From JACZSB01 sp965372015 (lineage in GTDB: Bacteria > Fidelibacterota > Marinisomatia > SCGC-AAA003-L08 > TS1B11), in the NCBI GenBank assembly GCA_965372015.1, contig CBDVAP010000068.1:1-14718 (forward strand): 14,718 bases of DNA, in the 5' to 3' direction. Shown piece by piece: positions 6,146 through 12,624 of this stretch. Each line of letters begins with the position of its first letter. Positions within the stretch are counted from its first letter, which is position 1. The notes under the pieces were generated by a model. It was given only the letters and a program-made list of their open reading frames with translations. It was not told the DNA's origin and did no database searches. Position numbers and translations under genes: made by a program.

Positions 6146-7660
6146 ATGCCATTCGTACCACTTTTACCATCACCAGTGCTCACATGGATCGTTTTCCTGG
6201 GAGCGATTCTGGTTTTATTGGGAATCACGGAATGGATCTCCGCCCGGTTGCAGGTAGGCACCGAAGTCACCCGCCGCACGGTGCATATCATTGTCGGCTT
6301 GCTGATTCTCCTGTGCCGCTTCATTTTCGAGGCCCCGCTCTGGCCGCTCGTAACCGGAGTCCTATTCATGGGGATCAACCTGGTGACCCTGCGGATGGAG
6401 AAGTTCAAAAGCATGCATGCCACCGAGCGGATCAGTTACGGCACGGTCTATTTCCCCCTGGCTTTCGTGATCCTGGTGGCCCTTTTCTGGGAACGCTCCC
6501 CACTGGCCCTGGAGATGGGCATCCTGGTGCTGGCCTTAGCCGATCCTTTGGCGGCCTGGGCAGGCCGGCGCTGGGGTAGGCGTTCATTCGCGTTATGGCA
6601 GGACCCCAAAACACTGGCCGGGACAGCTGCCATGTGGGCCGGTTCGTTCCTGCTGATAGGGGCCGGGCTGGTATACCTGGGACCACTCTTTGGCGCGACG
6701 GCCATTGATCCGCTCCGACTCCTGCTCACTACGGTGCTGGCCGCGACGGTGGCAACAATCGGCGAGGTCCAGTCCAAACAGGGGTCGGACAACTTGACGG
6801 TGCCGTTGGCGGTGGGGCTTTTTATCCAGCTCTTCCTTGACTTACCATCCCAATCATTGGCCTCCTTCCTGCTCTGGGCAGTCGGCTCGGGAGTGGTGCT
6901 GGCGCTGGCTTTCCGGGCACGGGCATTGTCAATGAGCGGGTTACTCACCGCCTGGTTGCTGGGCCTTTTCATTTTCCTTTGCGGAGGCTGGATTTGGGTC
7001 TGGCCGATGGTGGTTTTTTTCGTGCTGAGTTCAATACTGACGCGCTATAGCCGCCGAGCGTCAGCGTTATCCGAGCAGGTTGGTTTAACCGCTGTACCCC
7101 GGACCAATCCCGGACAGCGGGACCTAGTCCAGGTGCTGGCCAACGGCGGGATTCCGTTGCTGGTGGCGCTGGCCTATGGATGGGGGCGGCTGGAGCCGCT
7201 TTACCTGGTCTACCTGGCGGCTCTGGCCGGGGCTACTGCTGATACATGGGCCACGGAAATCGGCAGTTGGAGCAGGCGGCCACCTCGCGATATCATCACC
7301 CACCGCCCCATACCCCAGGGGACTTCCGGCGGGGTTACCTGGCTGGGCACCACCGGCAGCCTGATGGGAGCGGCCACCCTGGCGGCTGTGGGTTGGGGAC
7401 TGCAACCGCAGCTACTTTCACCAAGCCGGTGGTTGATTATCACGGCTATCGGCTTTTTCGCGGCCCTGGTCGACAGCCTGCTGGGCGCCACTGTGCAGGC
7501 CCGCTACCGGGACCCGGCCACCGGCGAGATCACGGAGGGCCATGCCCTTCACCTGGCTGGCGGTGCGCTCCACAGCGGCTGGAGTTGGCTGGACAATAAC
7601 ATGGTCAACTTGTTGTGCACGGCCGGTGCGGCGCTGGCCGGTCTGGTGTTCTTGATATAA
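6146..7660 (+). CDS. Fused phytol/dolichol-kinase-like and DUF92 (phytyl-phosphate-kinase-like) membrane protein
   Basis: A 504-residue polytopic inner-membrane protein made of two related halves. The N-terminal half (about 1-245) has the VTE5/SEC59-type CTP-dependent prenol kinase motifs: TRRTVHIIVG (42-51), ALADPLAAWAGRRWG (130-144), DPKTLAGTAAMWAGSF (153-168), and EVQSKQGSDNLTVPL (207-221). The C-terminal half (about 246-504) is DUF92, the family of plant VTE6: LANGGIPLL (331-339), ATADTWATEIGSWS (363-376), HRPIPQGTSGGVTWLGT (386-402), and LVDSLLGATVQ (441-451). In plants VTE5 phosphorylates phytol and VTE6 adds the second phosphate, so a fusion could turn a free isoprenol into its diphosphate, perhaps for quinone side chains; that is inference. 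The ATG at 6146 is chosen; a TTG lies one codon upstream, and there is no clear Shine-Dalgarno sequence. Confidence 0.88.
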   Translation: MPFVPLLPSPVLTWIVFLGAILVLLGITEWISARLQVGTEVTRRTVHIIVGLLILLCRFIFEAPLWPLVTGVLFMGINLVTLRMEKFKSMHATERISYGTVYFPLAFVILVALFWERSPLALEMGILVLALADPLAAWAGRRWGRRSFALWQDPKTLAGTAAMWAGSFLLIGAGLVYLGPLFGATAIDPLRLLLTTVLAATVATIGEVQSKQGSDNLTVPLAVGLFIQLFLDLPSQSLASFLLWAVGSGVVLALAFRARALSMSGLLTAWLLGLFIFLCGGWIWVWPMVVFFVLSSILTRYSRRASALSEQVGLTAVPRTNPGQRDLVQVLANGGIPLLVALAYGWGRLEPLYLVYLAALAGATADTWATEIGSWSRRPPRDIITHRPIPQGTSGGVTWLGTTGSLMGAATLAAVGWGLQPQLLSPSRWLIITAIGFFAALVDSLLGATVQARYRDPATGEITEGHALHLAGGALHSGWSWLDNNMVNLLCTAGAALAGLVFLI

Positions 7661-7671
7661 GCGTGTCCAAC

Positions 7672-10600
7672 ATGCCTGAATCCCAGCGTACATTTCAGTT
7701 CAATCCGGAGCAACAGGCGGCTATTGACCATCCCCTGGCGCCGCTGATGATCGTGGCCGGACCGGGTACTGGCAAGACCGCCACGCTGGTTGGCCGCATC
7801 GTGCACATGATCCGGGGACAGGGGCTTTCACCGGGCCAGATTCTGACCCTTACATTCACCGAAAAAGCCGCCGAGGAGATCCAGGGCCGCATCCGGGCCC
7901 AGCTGGGGGCCGAATTGGGCCGGGAACCCCTCAGCGCATCAACCTTTCACGCCTTCTGCTATCAGGCGGTACTGGAATTCAAACCGGAATTCCGCACCCG
8001 CCGTCTGATGAGCGACGGGGATATACTATTCCTGCTGCGGGAGCGCTACGGGGAACTGCCGGACCTTAATTCGGTGGAACTGAGGCGCGATCCCATCCAG
8101 GCCGGCCGGACCTTCCAGCGATTTTTCGCCCGGCTGCGCGACGAATTAATTGCACCGGAGGATTTTAATCGGTTACTGGCCGAGACCGAGGAAGGGCTGC
8201 GCTCTGCTGGAAACGATGGCTGGGAGGAACAGCTACGGCAGTTGCGCGATATGTGCTCCGTTTTCCCGTATTACCAGCGCTGGAAAGCGGAGGAGGATTT
8301 CATCGATTATGGGGACATGATCACCGAATGCTGGCGATTAATGCAAAGTGAGCCACAGACCCTGGCAACGCTCCAATCGCGCTATCGGACCATTATCGTG
8401 GACGAGTTCCAGGACAACAACCACGCCCTCAACCTGTTGGTGGCTGAGCTGGCCCAGCCACACAAAAGTATTACGGTGGTGGGTGACCAGGACCAGTGCA
8501 TCTACGGTTTCCGCGGAGCCAGCAATTTTAACTTCACCGATTTTCGCCGCCGCTATGGGGACCAACCCGGTTTCCGGGAGCTGGTACTGCAACGGAACTA
8601 TCGCTCCACCCACCCTATTCTTGACCTGGCTGAGGCGACTATCGGGGCCGAGGCCGGCCGGACAGCCAAGCGGTTGACATCAGACCGGGGCACAGGCCCC
8701 CGGCCGGTTCTGGGTGTAGGCCAGAAGGAGCAGCAACTCGAATACCTGACCCAGGATATCCAGAGCTTGGACCGGGATAATGAAACTCCCAGCCCGGTCA
8801 CAGTGCTGGTACGGAGCCATAGTCATGCGGACCTGGTGGTAGCCGCCTTAAACCGACAAGAGATCCCCACCCGGCACCTTCACGTGAACTTTTTCCGGCT
8901 CCCGGCTGTCAGGACAGTACTGGCCTGGTGCGCCGCTGCGGCCGGGAGCGGCAGCCGGGGGATCGGTCTGTATCGAGCGCTGGAATACTGGCTGGAGCGA
9001 CAACCGGCGCCAGAGGAATTTTCTAAGGTGCGGGAACAGCTGGCCGGTGAGGGGCCGTCGCTTGAAGAACAATCCTCAATTGCCCGGTTTACCACTGTGG
9101 TGGCCGACTTACAGCAGTACGCTAAAAAGGCCAATGCCGACGATCTGGTTTGGAAGATCCTGGAAGATAGCAGGATTTACCGGCGCCATTGGCGGGCGGG
9201 CTATTTCAGCGACCGCCTGGCAATAGCCAACCTGGGGCTACTTTATGAGCGGGCCGCCGAATTTACGGGTCACCAGACGAAGAATTCACTGGGCCGCTTT
9301 TGCAACTACATGGAGGTGATGCGGGAGGCCGGGGCCATCGCGGCCCGGATACCGCCCCTGCCACCCCGGGCCGGGGAGGTGCAGGTGATGACTATCCACC
9401 AGGCCAAGGGGCTGGAATTTCCCCGGGTGTACATCCCGTTTCTGGCTGCCAACAGTTTCCCTCTCAACTTCCGGCCAGGCAAGATGATAGAGCAGCCGCC
9501 TCCCGGGTGGAGTGAGCGGGAGTTGCCGGAAGGCTGGACCGCCAAAACCGCCCATTACGAGGAAGAGCGGCGCATATTGTATGTGGGCATCACCCGGGCG
9601 GAGCAGCAGCTCACTCTGTTGGCGCCACAAAAACGCCGTTCGCGATTCATTCGGGATCTGCCAAGCGAATTTTACGAGGAGATCGAGACCATGGAAGCCA
9701 CTACCTTGGAGGAGCAATCCCTCCACGACGAGTTATCCACCCAGTTGCGCCGGGAACTCACCCGGGAACTGGCCGGCCGGCACTTCGACCAGGCCCGGGA
9801 GCTGGTGGAGGCGTTGCGCCTGGTGAACGAACACCGGCGGGGCCTGACACCCGATTGGGCCAGCTGCCCCCGAGGAGAAGTGCTGCGCCGGAAGCTGGCA
9901 TCAACCGAACCGGGCGGCCAACCGGGCGAGGGACCGCCCAGCCTGAGCAGCAGCAGCATTTCCACTTATGAAGATTGCCCCCTGAAATATCGTTTCAAAC
10001 ATGTTGATCATATTCCGGATAAAGACGAGAGCCGGCCCTTCCTGGTTGTGGGCCAGATAGTACACGAAGTGCTGGAAGTGTATCACCGGCCGGCCCTGGC
10101 CGGTCAGAGGAAGCCTATCCTGGAGATCCTCAAGGAACGCTGGCGGCCGACCCTGTTCACGTTTGAGCAAGAGGCCGGGCAGCACTTCCAGGAAGTTGCT
10201 GACATGCTGGCCGCCTACGCCGATCGCATCCCCCCTGATGGGCCACCGGTGGCCGCCGTGGAGCATTGGTTCGAGTTTCCCCTGGCAGGGACCGTGATCA
10301 AGGGCAAGATCGACCGTCTGGACATTGACCGGCAGGGGCGCATCCGGCTGATCGACTATAAGACCTCCCGAACGCCGATCTCCAGCAGCAAGGCGGGGCA
10401 AGATATGCAGCTGGGATTATACTCCCTATACGTCCAGCAGGCGGACGATGTGGAACTGGGTGGTCATGCGTTGGGACGGTTACCTGACGAGGTCACCCTT
10501 TACTACTTGCGGGCAGAGGAGCCCGAGGTCACCATCCATTTTGAGCCGGGGGAGCTCGATGGCCACCGGGAGCGGATCGCGGCAGTGGTGGCGGGTATCC

Positions 10601-10698
10601 GGCGGGAGCAATTCCCGGTGGCGGAGAGCGATCAACCTTGCCGCAATTGTGATTACAAGGACCTGATCTGCCCCAAGTTTGACCAGAGCGATGACTGA
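7672..10698 (+). CDS. UvrD/Rep-family DNA helicase fused to a 4Fe-4S PD-(D/E)XK (RecB/AddB-like) nuclease
   Basis: A 1008-residue superfamily 1 helicase-nuclease, probably for double-strand-break end processing or repair. Helicase motifs are intact: Walker A GPGTGKT (30-36), TFTEKAAEEI, DEFQD (244-248), GDQDQCIYGFRGA (271-283), QRNYRS (307-312), TIHQAKGLEF (574-583) and RRILYVGITRA (633-643). The C-terminal nuclease (about 755-1008) has the core His798, Asp881 (GKIDRLD), Asp895 and Lys897 (IDYKTS). Its cysteines Cys769 and Cys990/993/1000 (Cx2Cx6C) match the AddB-type iron-sulfur staple. All key residues are present, so both activities should be live. The start is the ATG at 7672, 11 bases after the previous stop; a GTG at 7663 adds three residues. 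The upstream gene is functionally unrelated, so co-transcription may be only by proximity. Confidence 0.95.
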   Translation: MPESQRTFQFNPEQQAAIDHPLAPLMIVAGPGTGKTATLVGRIVHMIRGQGLSPGQILTLTFTEKAAEEIQGRIRAQLGAELGREPLSASTFHAFCYQAVLEFKPEFRTRRLMSDGDILFLLRERYGELPDLNSVELRRDPIQAGRTFQRFFARLRDELIAPEDFNRLLAETEEGLRSAGNDGWEEQLRQLRDMCSVFPYYQRWKAEEDFIDYGDMITECWRLMQSEPQTLATLQSRYRTIIVDEFQDNNHALNLLVAELAQPHKSITVVGDQDQCIYGFRGASNFNFTDFRRRYGDQPGFRELVLQRNYRSTHPILDLAEATIGAEAGRTAKRLTSDRGTGPRPVLGVGQKEQQLEYLTQDIQSLDRDNETPSPVTVLVRSHSHADLVVAALNRQEIPTRHLHVNFFRLPAVRTVLAWCAAAAGSGSRGIGLYRALEYWLERQPAPEEFSKVREQLAGEGPSLEEQSSIARFTTVVADLQQYAKKANADDLVWKILEDSRIYRRHWRAGYFSDRLAIANLGLLYERAAEFTGHQTKNSLGRFCNYMEVMREAGAIAARIPPLPPRAGEVQVMTIHQAKGLEFPRVYIPFLAANSFPLNFRPGKMIEQPPPGWSERELPEGWTAKTAHYEEERRILYVGITRAEQQLTLLAPQKRRSRFIRDLPSEFYEEIETMEATTLEEQSLHDELSTQLRRELTRELAGRHFDQARELVEALRLVNEHRRGLTPDWASCPRGEVLRRKLASTEPGGQPGEGPPSLSSSSISTYEDCPLKYRFKHVDHIPDKDESRPFLVVGQIVHEVLEVYHRPALAGQRKPILEILKERWRPTLFTFEQEAGQHFQEVADMLAAYADRIPPDGPPVAAVEHWFEFPLAGTVIKGKIDRLDIDRQGRIRLIDYKTSRTPISSSKAGQDMQLGLYSLYVQQADDVELGGHALGRLPDEVTLYYLRAEEPEVTIHFEPGELDGHRERIAAVVAGIRREQFPVAESDQPCRNCDYKDLICPKFDQSDD

Positions 10699-10833
10699 CC
10701 TGGGCTGATGCAAGGGGTGATAGAGGCAGTTTTGTGAGTACGGTTACAGCATTCACAGCCGAAATGGTGTAACATTCGTCGTGCCGGGTATCGATAGCTA
10801 TAGAATAAACCGGATTACCAGAAGGGGACAGTC

Positions 10834-11214
10834 GTGAAGGATAAGGTAATGGCGCTATTGGCGGCAGAGAAACAGCGGTTGGGCGGAATCCCCGATAATT
10901 CGCCGGAATTCGAAAACTGGGAAGAAAAATTCTACGATCGCCTGGTTCCGTACCTTCGGGAAGAGTTCCCACGGGGTAGAATCGAAGAAATGCTCAGGGC
11001 TTTGCTGTCACCGGACGATTCGGGTGACACAGTGGAAAGGATAATGAATGGGTTCAGGCATCTCTGGGAAGGAGACCGCCGGGCCGGAGAAGAGCGGCGT
11101 AATGCCCGCATTAAACATATCGATCTGGAAAGCGGGAAAATGATTTGGTACGACCTGGATGAAACCCAAGCCGGAATTAATCGCCGCACAAGCCGGGATA
11201 GAAGAATCGAATAA
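10834..11214 (+). CDS. Small charged cytosolic protein of unknown function (126 aa)
   Basis: Not recognised. The protein has no signal peptide, membrane segment or Cys. The first 60 residues look helical (MKDKVMALLAAEKQRL, then FYDRLVPYLREEFPRGRIEE). A middle helix spans about 64-92, and the end is very Arg-rich (NRRTSRDRRIE). The WEGDRRAGEERRNARIKHI and IDLESGKMIWYDLDE stretches suggest a small folded strand region rather than disorder. The GTG start at 10834 is supported by AGAAGGGG ending about six bases before it. The stop of the helicase gene is 135 bases upstream, with a TATAGAAT -10-like stretch at 10799-10806 but no good -35. It may be an independent unit. Confidence 0.72.
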   Translation: MKDKVMALLAAEKQRLGGIPDNSPEFENWEEKFYDRLVPYLREEFPRGRIEEMLRALLSPDDSGDTVERIMNGFRHLWEGDRRAGEERRNARIKHIDLESGKMIWYDLDETQAGINRRTSRDRRIE

Positions 11215-11231
11215 GCGCTAGCAGGAAAATA

Positions 11232-11271
11232 GCCCCGGTCCAATAAGACCCTGGAGGGCTCCAGCCGGGGC
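11232..11271. repeat. Nested inverted repeat after the small charged protein gene
   Basis: GCCCCGG (11232-11238) pairs with CCGGGGC (11265-11271). Inside it CTGGA (11251-11255) pairs with TCCAG (11260-11264) around GGGC. A further weak pair CCGGA/TCCGG follows at 11271-11292. There is no T-run after any stem, so this is not a classical intrinsic terminator. It may be a factor-dependent terminator or a leader structure for the His-rich gene. Confidence 0.4.
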
Positions 11272-11346
11272 CGGACAAACCCTACCCTCCGGACCCTGAG
11301 CCTACACCCGGGAACTTTCTCGTTGAAAGAGAGTCTTATCCGTAAT

Positions 11347-11362
11347 ATCTCATCTCTGAGAT
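11347..11362. repeat. Short palindrome upstream of the His-rich membrane protein
   Basis: ATCTCA (11347-11352) and TGAGAT (11357-11362) form a perfect 6-base inverted repeat around TCTC. It lies 31 bases before the start codon in an AT-rich stretch, where a promoter would be expected, so a regulator-binding site is possible. Single occurrence; low confidence. Confidence 0.3.
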
Positions 11363-11392
11363 TTAATAACAACTAGTAGAATGAGGGTATAA

Positions 11393-11773
11393 ATGGATCA
11401 GAAAGATAAACTGAACCTCCTATGGAAGTATCTGCTCCTGGTAGTTATAGTCATCGGAATGACGATGCACCTCCGTAAGCCGCACTACAACCGTGGTCAC
11501 CACTCTACCTGCGATCATTCGGCCAGCGGGTGCTATATGGACGGCCCGCACATGGGTATAGGGCACGGTTCCATGATCAAGGTGGAGAAACTGGTTACCA
11601 ATGGTGACACTACCTTGGTCATCTGGGTGAACGGGAAGAAGATCGACAACCCGGAGGAATACCTCAAGGAGCACAAGGGCGGCTTCAAGTCTAAAGGTGG
11701 TCACGCAATGCGCTGGAAAGAGGGCCACGGGAAGAAAGAGATTCACATCGAGATGCGTACAGACTCGGATTAA
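11393..11773 (+). CDS. Histidine-rich membrane-anchored protein of unknown function (126 aa)
   Basis: Not recognised. Residues 10-25 (LWKYLLLVVIVIGMTM) are one hydrophobic segment after a short charged N-terminus, so this is a signal anchor or uncleaved signal. The part beyond it holds 11 His, concentrated in HLRKPHYNRGHH (26-37), CDHSASGC (40-47) with two Cys, GPHMGIGHG (51-59) and HAMRWKEGHG (104-113). A compact stretch at 62-94 (MIKVEKL to WVNGKKIDNPEEYL) looks like a small beta/alpha fold. Metal binding on the periplasmic side is a fair inference from the His/Cys/Met content. GAGGG five bases before the ATG supports the start. The gene is convergent with the next one. A link to the sigma/Spy-like system is conceivable but unsupported. 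Confidence 0.75.
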   Translation: MDQKDKLNLLWKYLLLVVIVIGMTMHLRKPHYNRGHHSTCDHSASGCYMDGPHMGIGHGSMIKVEKLVTNGDTTLVIWVNGKKIDNPEEYLKEHKGGFKSKGGHAMRWKEGHGKKEIHIEMRTDSD

Positions 11774-11785
11774 TCTCCGGCCTGA

Positions 11786-11806
11786 CCGCATTTCATATGG
11801 ATGCGG
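11786..11806. terminator. Possible terminator hairpin between convergent genes
   Basis: CCGCAT (11786-11791) and ATGCGG (11801-11806) form a 6-base stem with a 9-base loop, starting 13 bases after the His-rich gene's stop. No strong T-tract follows. A second small stem, ACTTT/AAAGT (11821-11835), lies beside it. The location between two converging genes fits termination, but the hairpin is weak. Confidence 0.35.
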
Positions 11807-11846
11807 GGGGCTGCTCCTTTACTTTACAGGAAAGTAGTAAGTCCCC

Positions 11847-12275
11847 TCATTCAATCCGTTCGATCTTCCCCAGAAATTTGTGGGGATCCATCTGCTTGGC
11901 TATGAGCTGGGCCAGTAACGCGGCATCCACCTTGGTAACCACATCCCGATCATCGGTAGCCGCCGTCACGTAAACGGTTTTCACCTTCAAGCCGGTGCGG
12001 TCGATAGCATAGCCCACCGACAGATAGCCGCCCATGAGCACCTCGTCGATATTATTGCGCCGGCTGGGCAGGGTCAGGTAAAAGGTCAGGTTCCCGGTCC
12101 CCTGCCCCTCCAGGTTGAACTGGACCATGTCGCCCGACAAGCGGTAATGCTGGATGTTCTGCATCACTTTGGTGAAGAAACGGATGTTGCCCAGGGCCAT
12201 CGTAGTGGGAATCAGGCACAGCGCCAGGGCCACCCACAGCGCCGGCAGTGGCAGCTTTCGACTTGGTTGAGTCAC
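11847..12275 (-). CDS. Small exported protein of unknown function (142 aa)
   Basis: Not recognised. A signal peptide or anchor is clear: PSRK, then a hydrophobic core (LPALWVALALCLIPTTMALG) ending near residue 29. The mature part has strand-like segments (MVQFNLEGQGTGNLTFYLTL, VLMGGYLSVGYAID, LKVKTVYVTAA) and a helical end (VDAALLAQLIAKQMD). It looks like a small periplasmic beta-rich protein. The GTG at 12275 is taken as the start because AAGGG lies seven bases before it. The in-frame TTG at 12290 would use codons that form this Shine-Dalgarno sequence. It is 349 bases downstream of the PpiD-like gene on the same strand and probably separately transcribed. Confidence 0.7.
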   Translation of the reverse strand: MTQPSRKLPLPALWVALALCLIPTTMALGNIRFFTKVMQNIQHYRLSGDMVQFNLEGQGTGNLTFYLTLPSRRNNIDEVLMGGYLSVGYAIDRTGLKVKTVYVTAATDDRDVVTKVDAALLAQLIAKQMDPHKFLGKIERIE

Positions 12276-12405
12276 GTAATATCCCTTCAAATCAGTTTTA
12301 AGTCGAACAGGACTTGGTGGTCAGCGGAAGCTTAAAGCGGGATCATTTGTATTACAAGGTATAGATAGCGTTGGTTGGTTACCCAAGCACTTCCGCCGGC
12401 CTGAG

Positions 12406-12511
12406 AACTCACCCCGGGCACTTTCCCCGCCGTTGGCGGGACAAACGTGTCTCCCCCTCTCCCCGCTTGCAGCGGGACAGGCTTTCAAGAGAGGGGGCCG
12501 GGGGGTGAGTT
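12406..12511. repeat. Nested palindromic intergenic element (cloverleaf-like)
   Basis: The outer arms AACTCACCCC (12406-12415) and GGGGTGAGTT (12502-12511) are a perfect 10-base inverted repeat. Inside are the hairpin CCCGCC/GGCGGG (12426-12440, loop GTT) and the pair CCCCCTCTC/GAGAGGGGG (12453-12461 with 12489-12497). The latter encloses CCCGC/GCGGG (12462-12476). Both inner hairpins are followed by GGGACA, as if one unit had duplicated. The CTCACCCC...CCCTCTCC design resembles mobile palindromic repeats scattered between genes in many bacteria. It could fold either as DNA or as RNA. Confidence 0.75.
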
Positions 12512-12585
12512 TTCCATCATCCCGTCGTGAACGGCTGGTAGTAGAGAAAATAGCGTCCTGAAGGGTCCAATTTCAACAGCATCGG

Positions 12586-12608
12586 TGATTAAACTTAGAC
12601 TTTAATCA
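12586..12608 (-). terminator. AT-rich hairpin downstream of the PpiD-like gene
   Basis: TGATTAAA (12586-12593) and TTTAATCA (12601-12608) form a perfect 8-base stem with a 7-base loop, 17 bases past the gene's stop. It lacks the GC-rich stem and T-tract of an intrinsic terminator, so it may be an operator or a processing or decay signal instead. Confidence 0.35.
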
Positions 12609-12624
12609 ATAACCCCCTCAGGCG

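Larger units (their letters stand above)
12276..12624. other. Gene-free region holding the palindromic element and a hairpin
   Basis: This 349-base gap lies between two minus-strand genes. From left to right it holds the probable promoter region of the small exported protein, with an 11-base palindrome TTGTATTACAA at 12347-12357. Next is the nested palindromic element at 12406-12511, then a plain stretch, then the AT-rich hairpin at 12586-12608 after the PpiD-like stop. No open frame here has a plausible start or codon pattern. Confidence 0.6.

Noticed and set aside
6448..6972. A 174-codon minus-strand frame inside the prenol-kinase-like gene.
   Set aside because: Shadow of a gene with continuous membrane helices and family motifs; the translation is Ser/Arg/Pro-rich and featureless.
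11323..11348. TTGAAA and TAATAT as a promoter for the His-rich gene.
   Set aside because: The spacer is only 14 bases, and the 17-base alternative (TATCTC) matches poorly. A promoter is likely nearby but cannot be pinned down.
12406..12511. Reading the repeat at this site as part of a CRISPR array.
   Set aside because: There are no regularly spaced identical repeats with unique spacers; the structure is nested inverted repeats.
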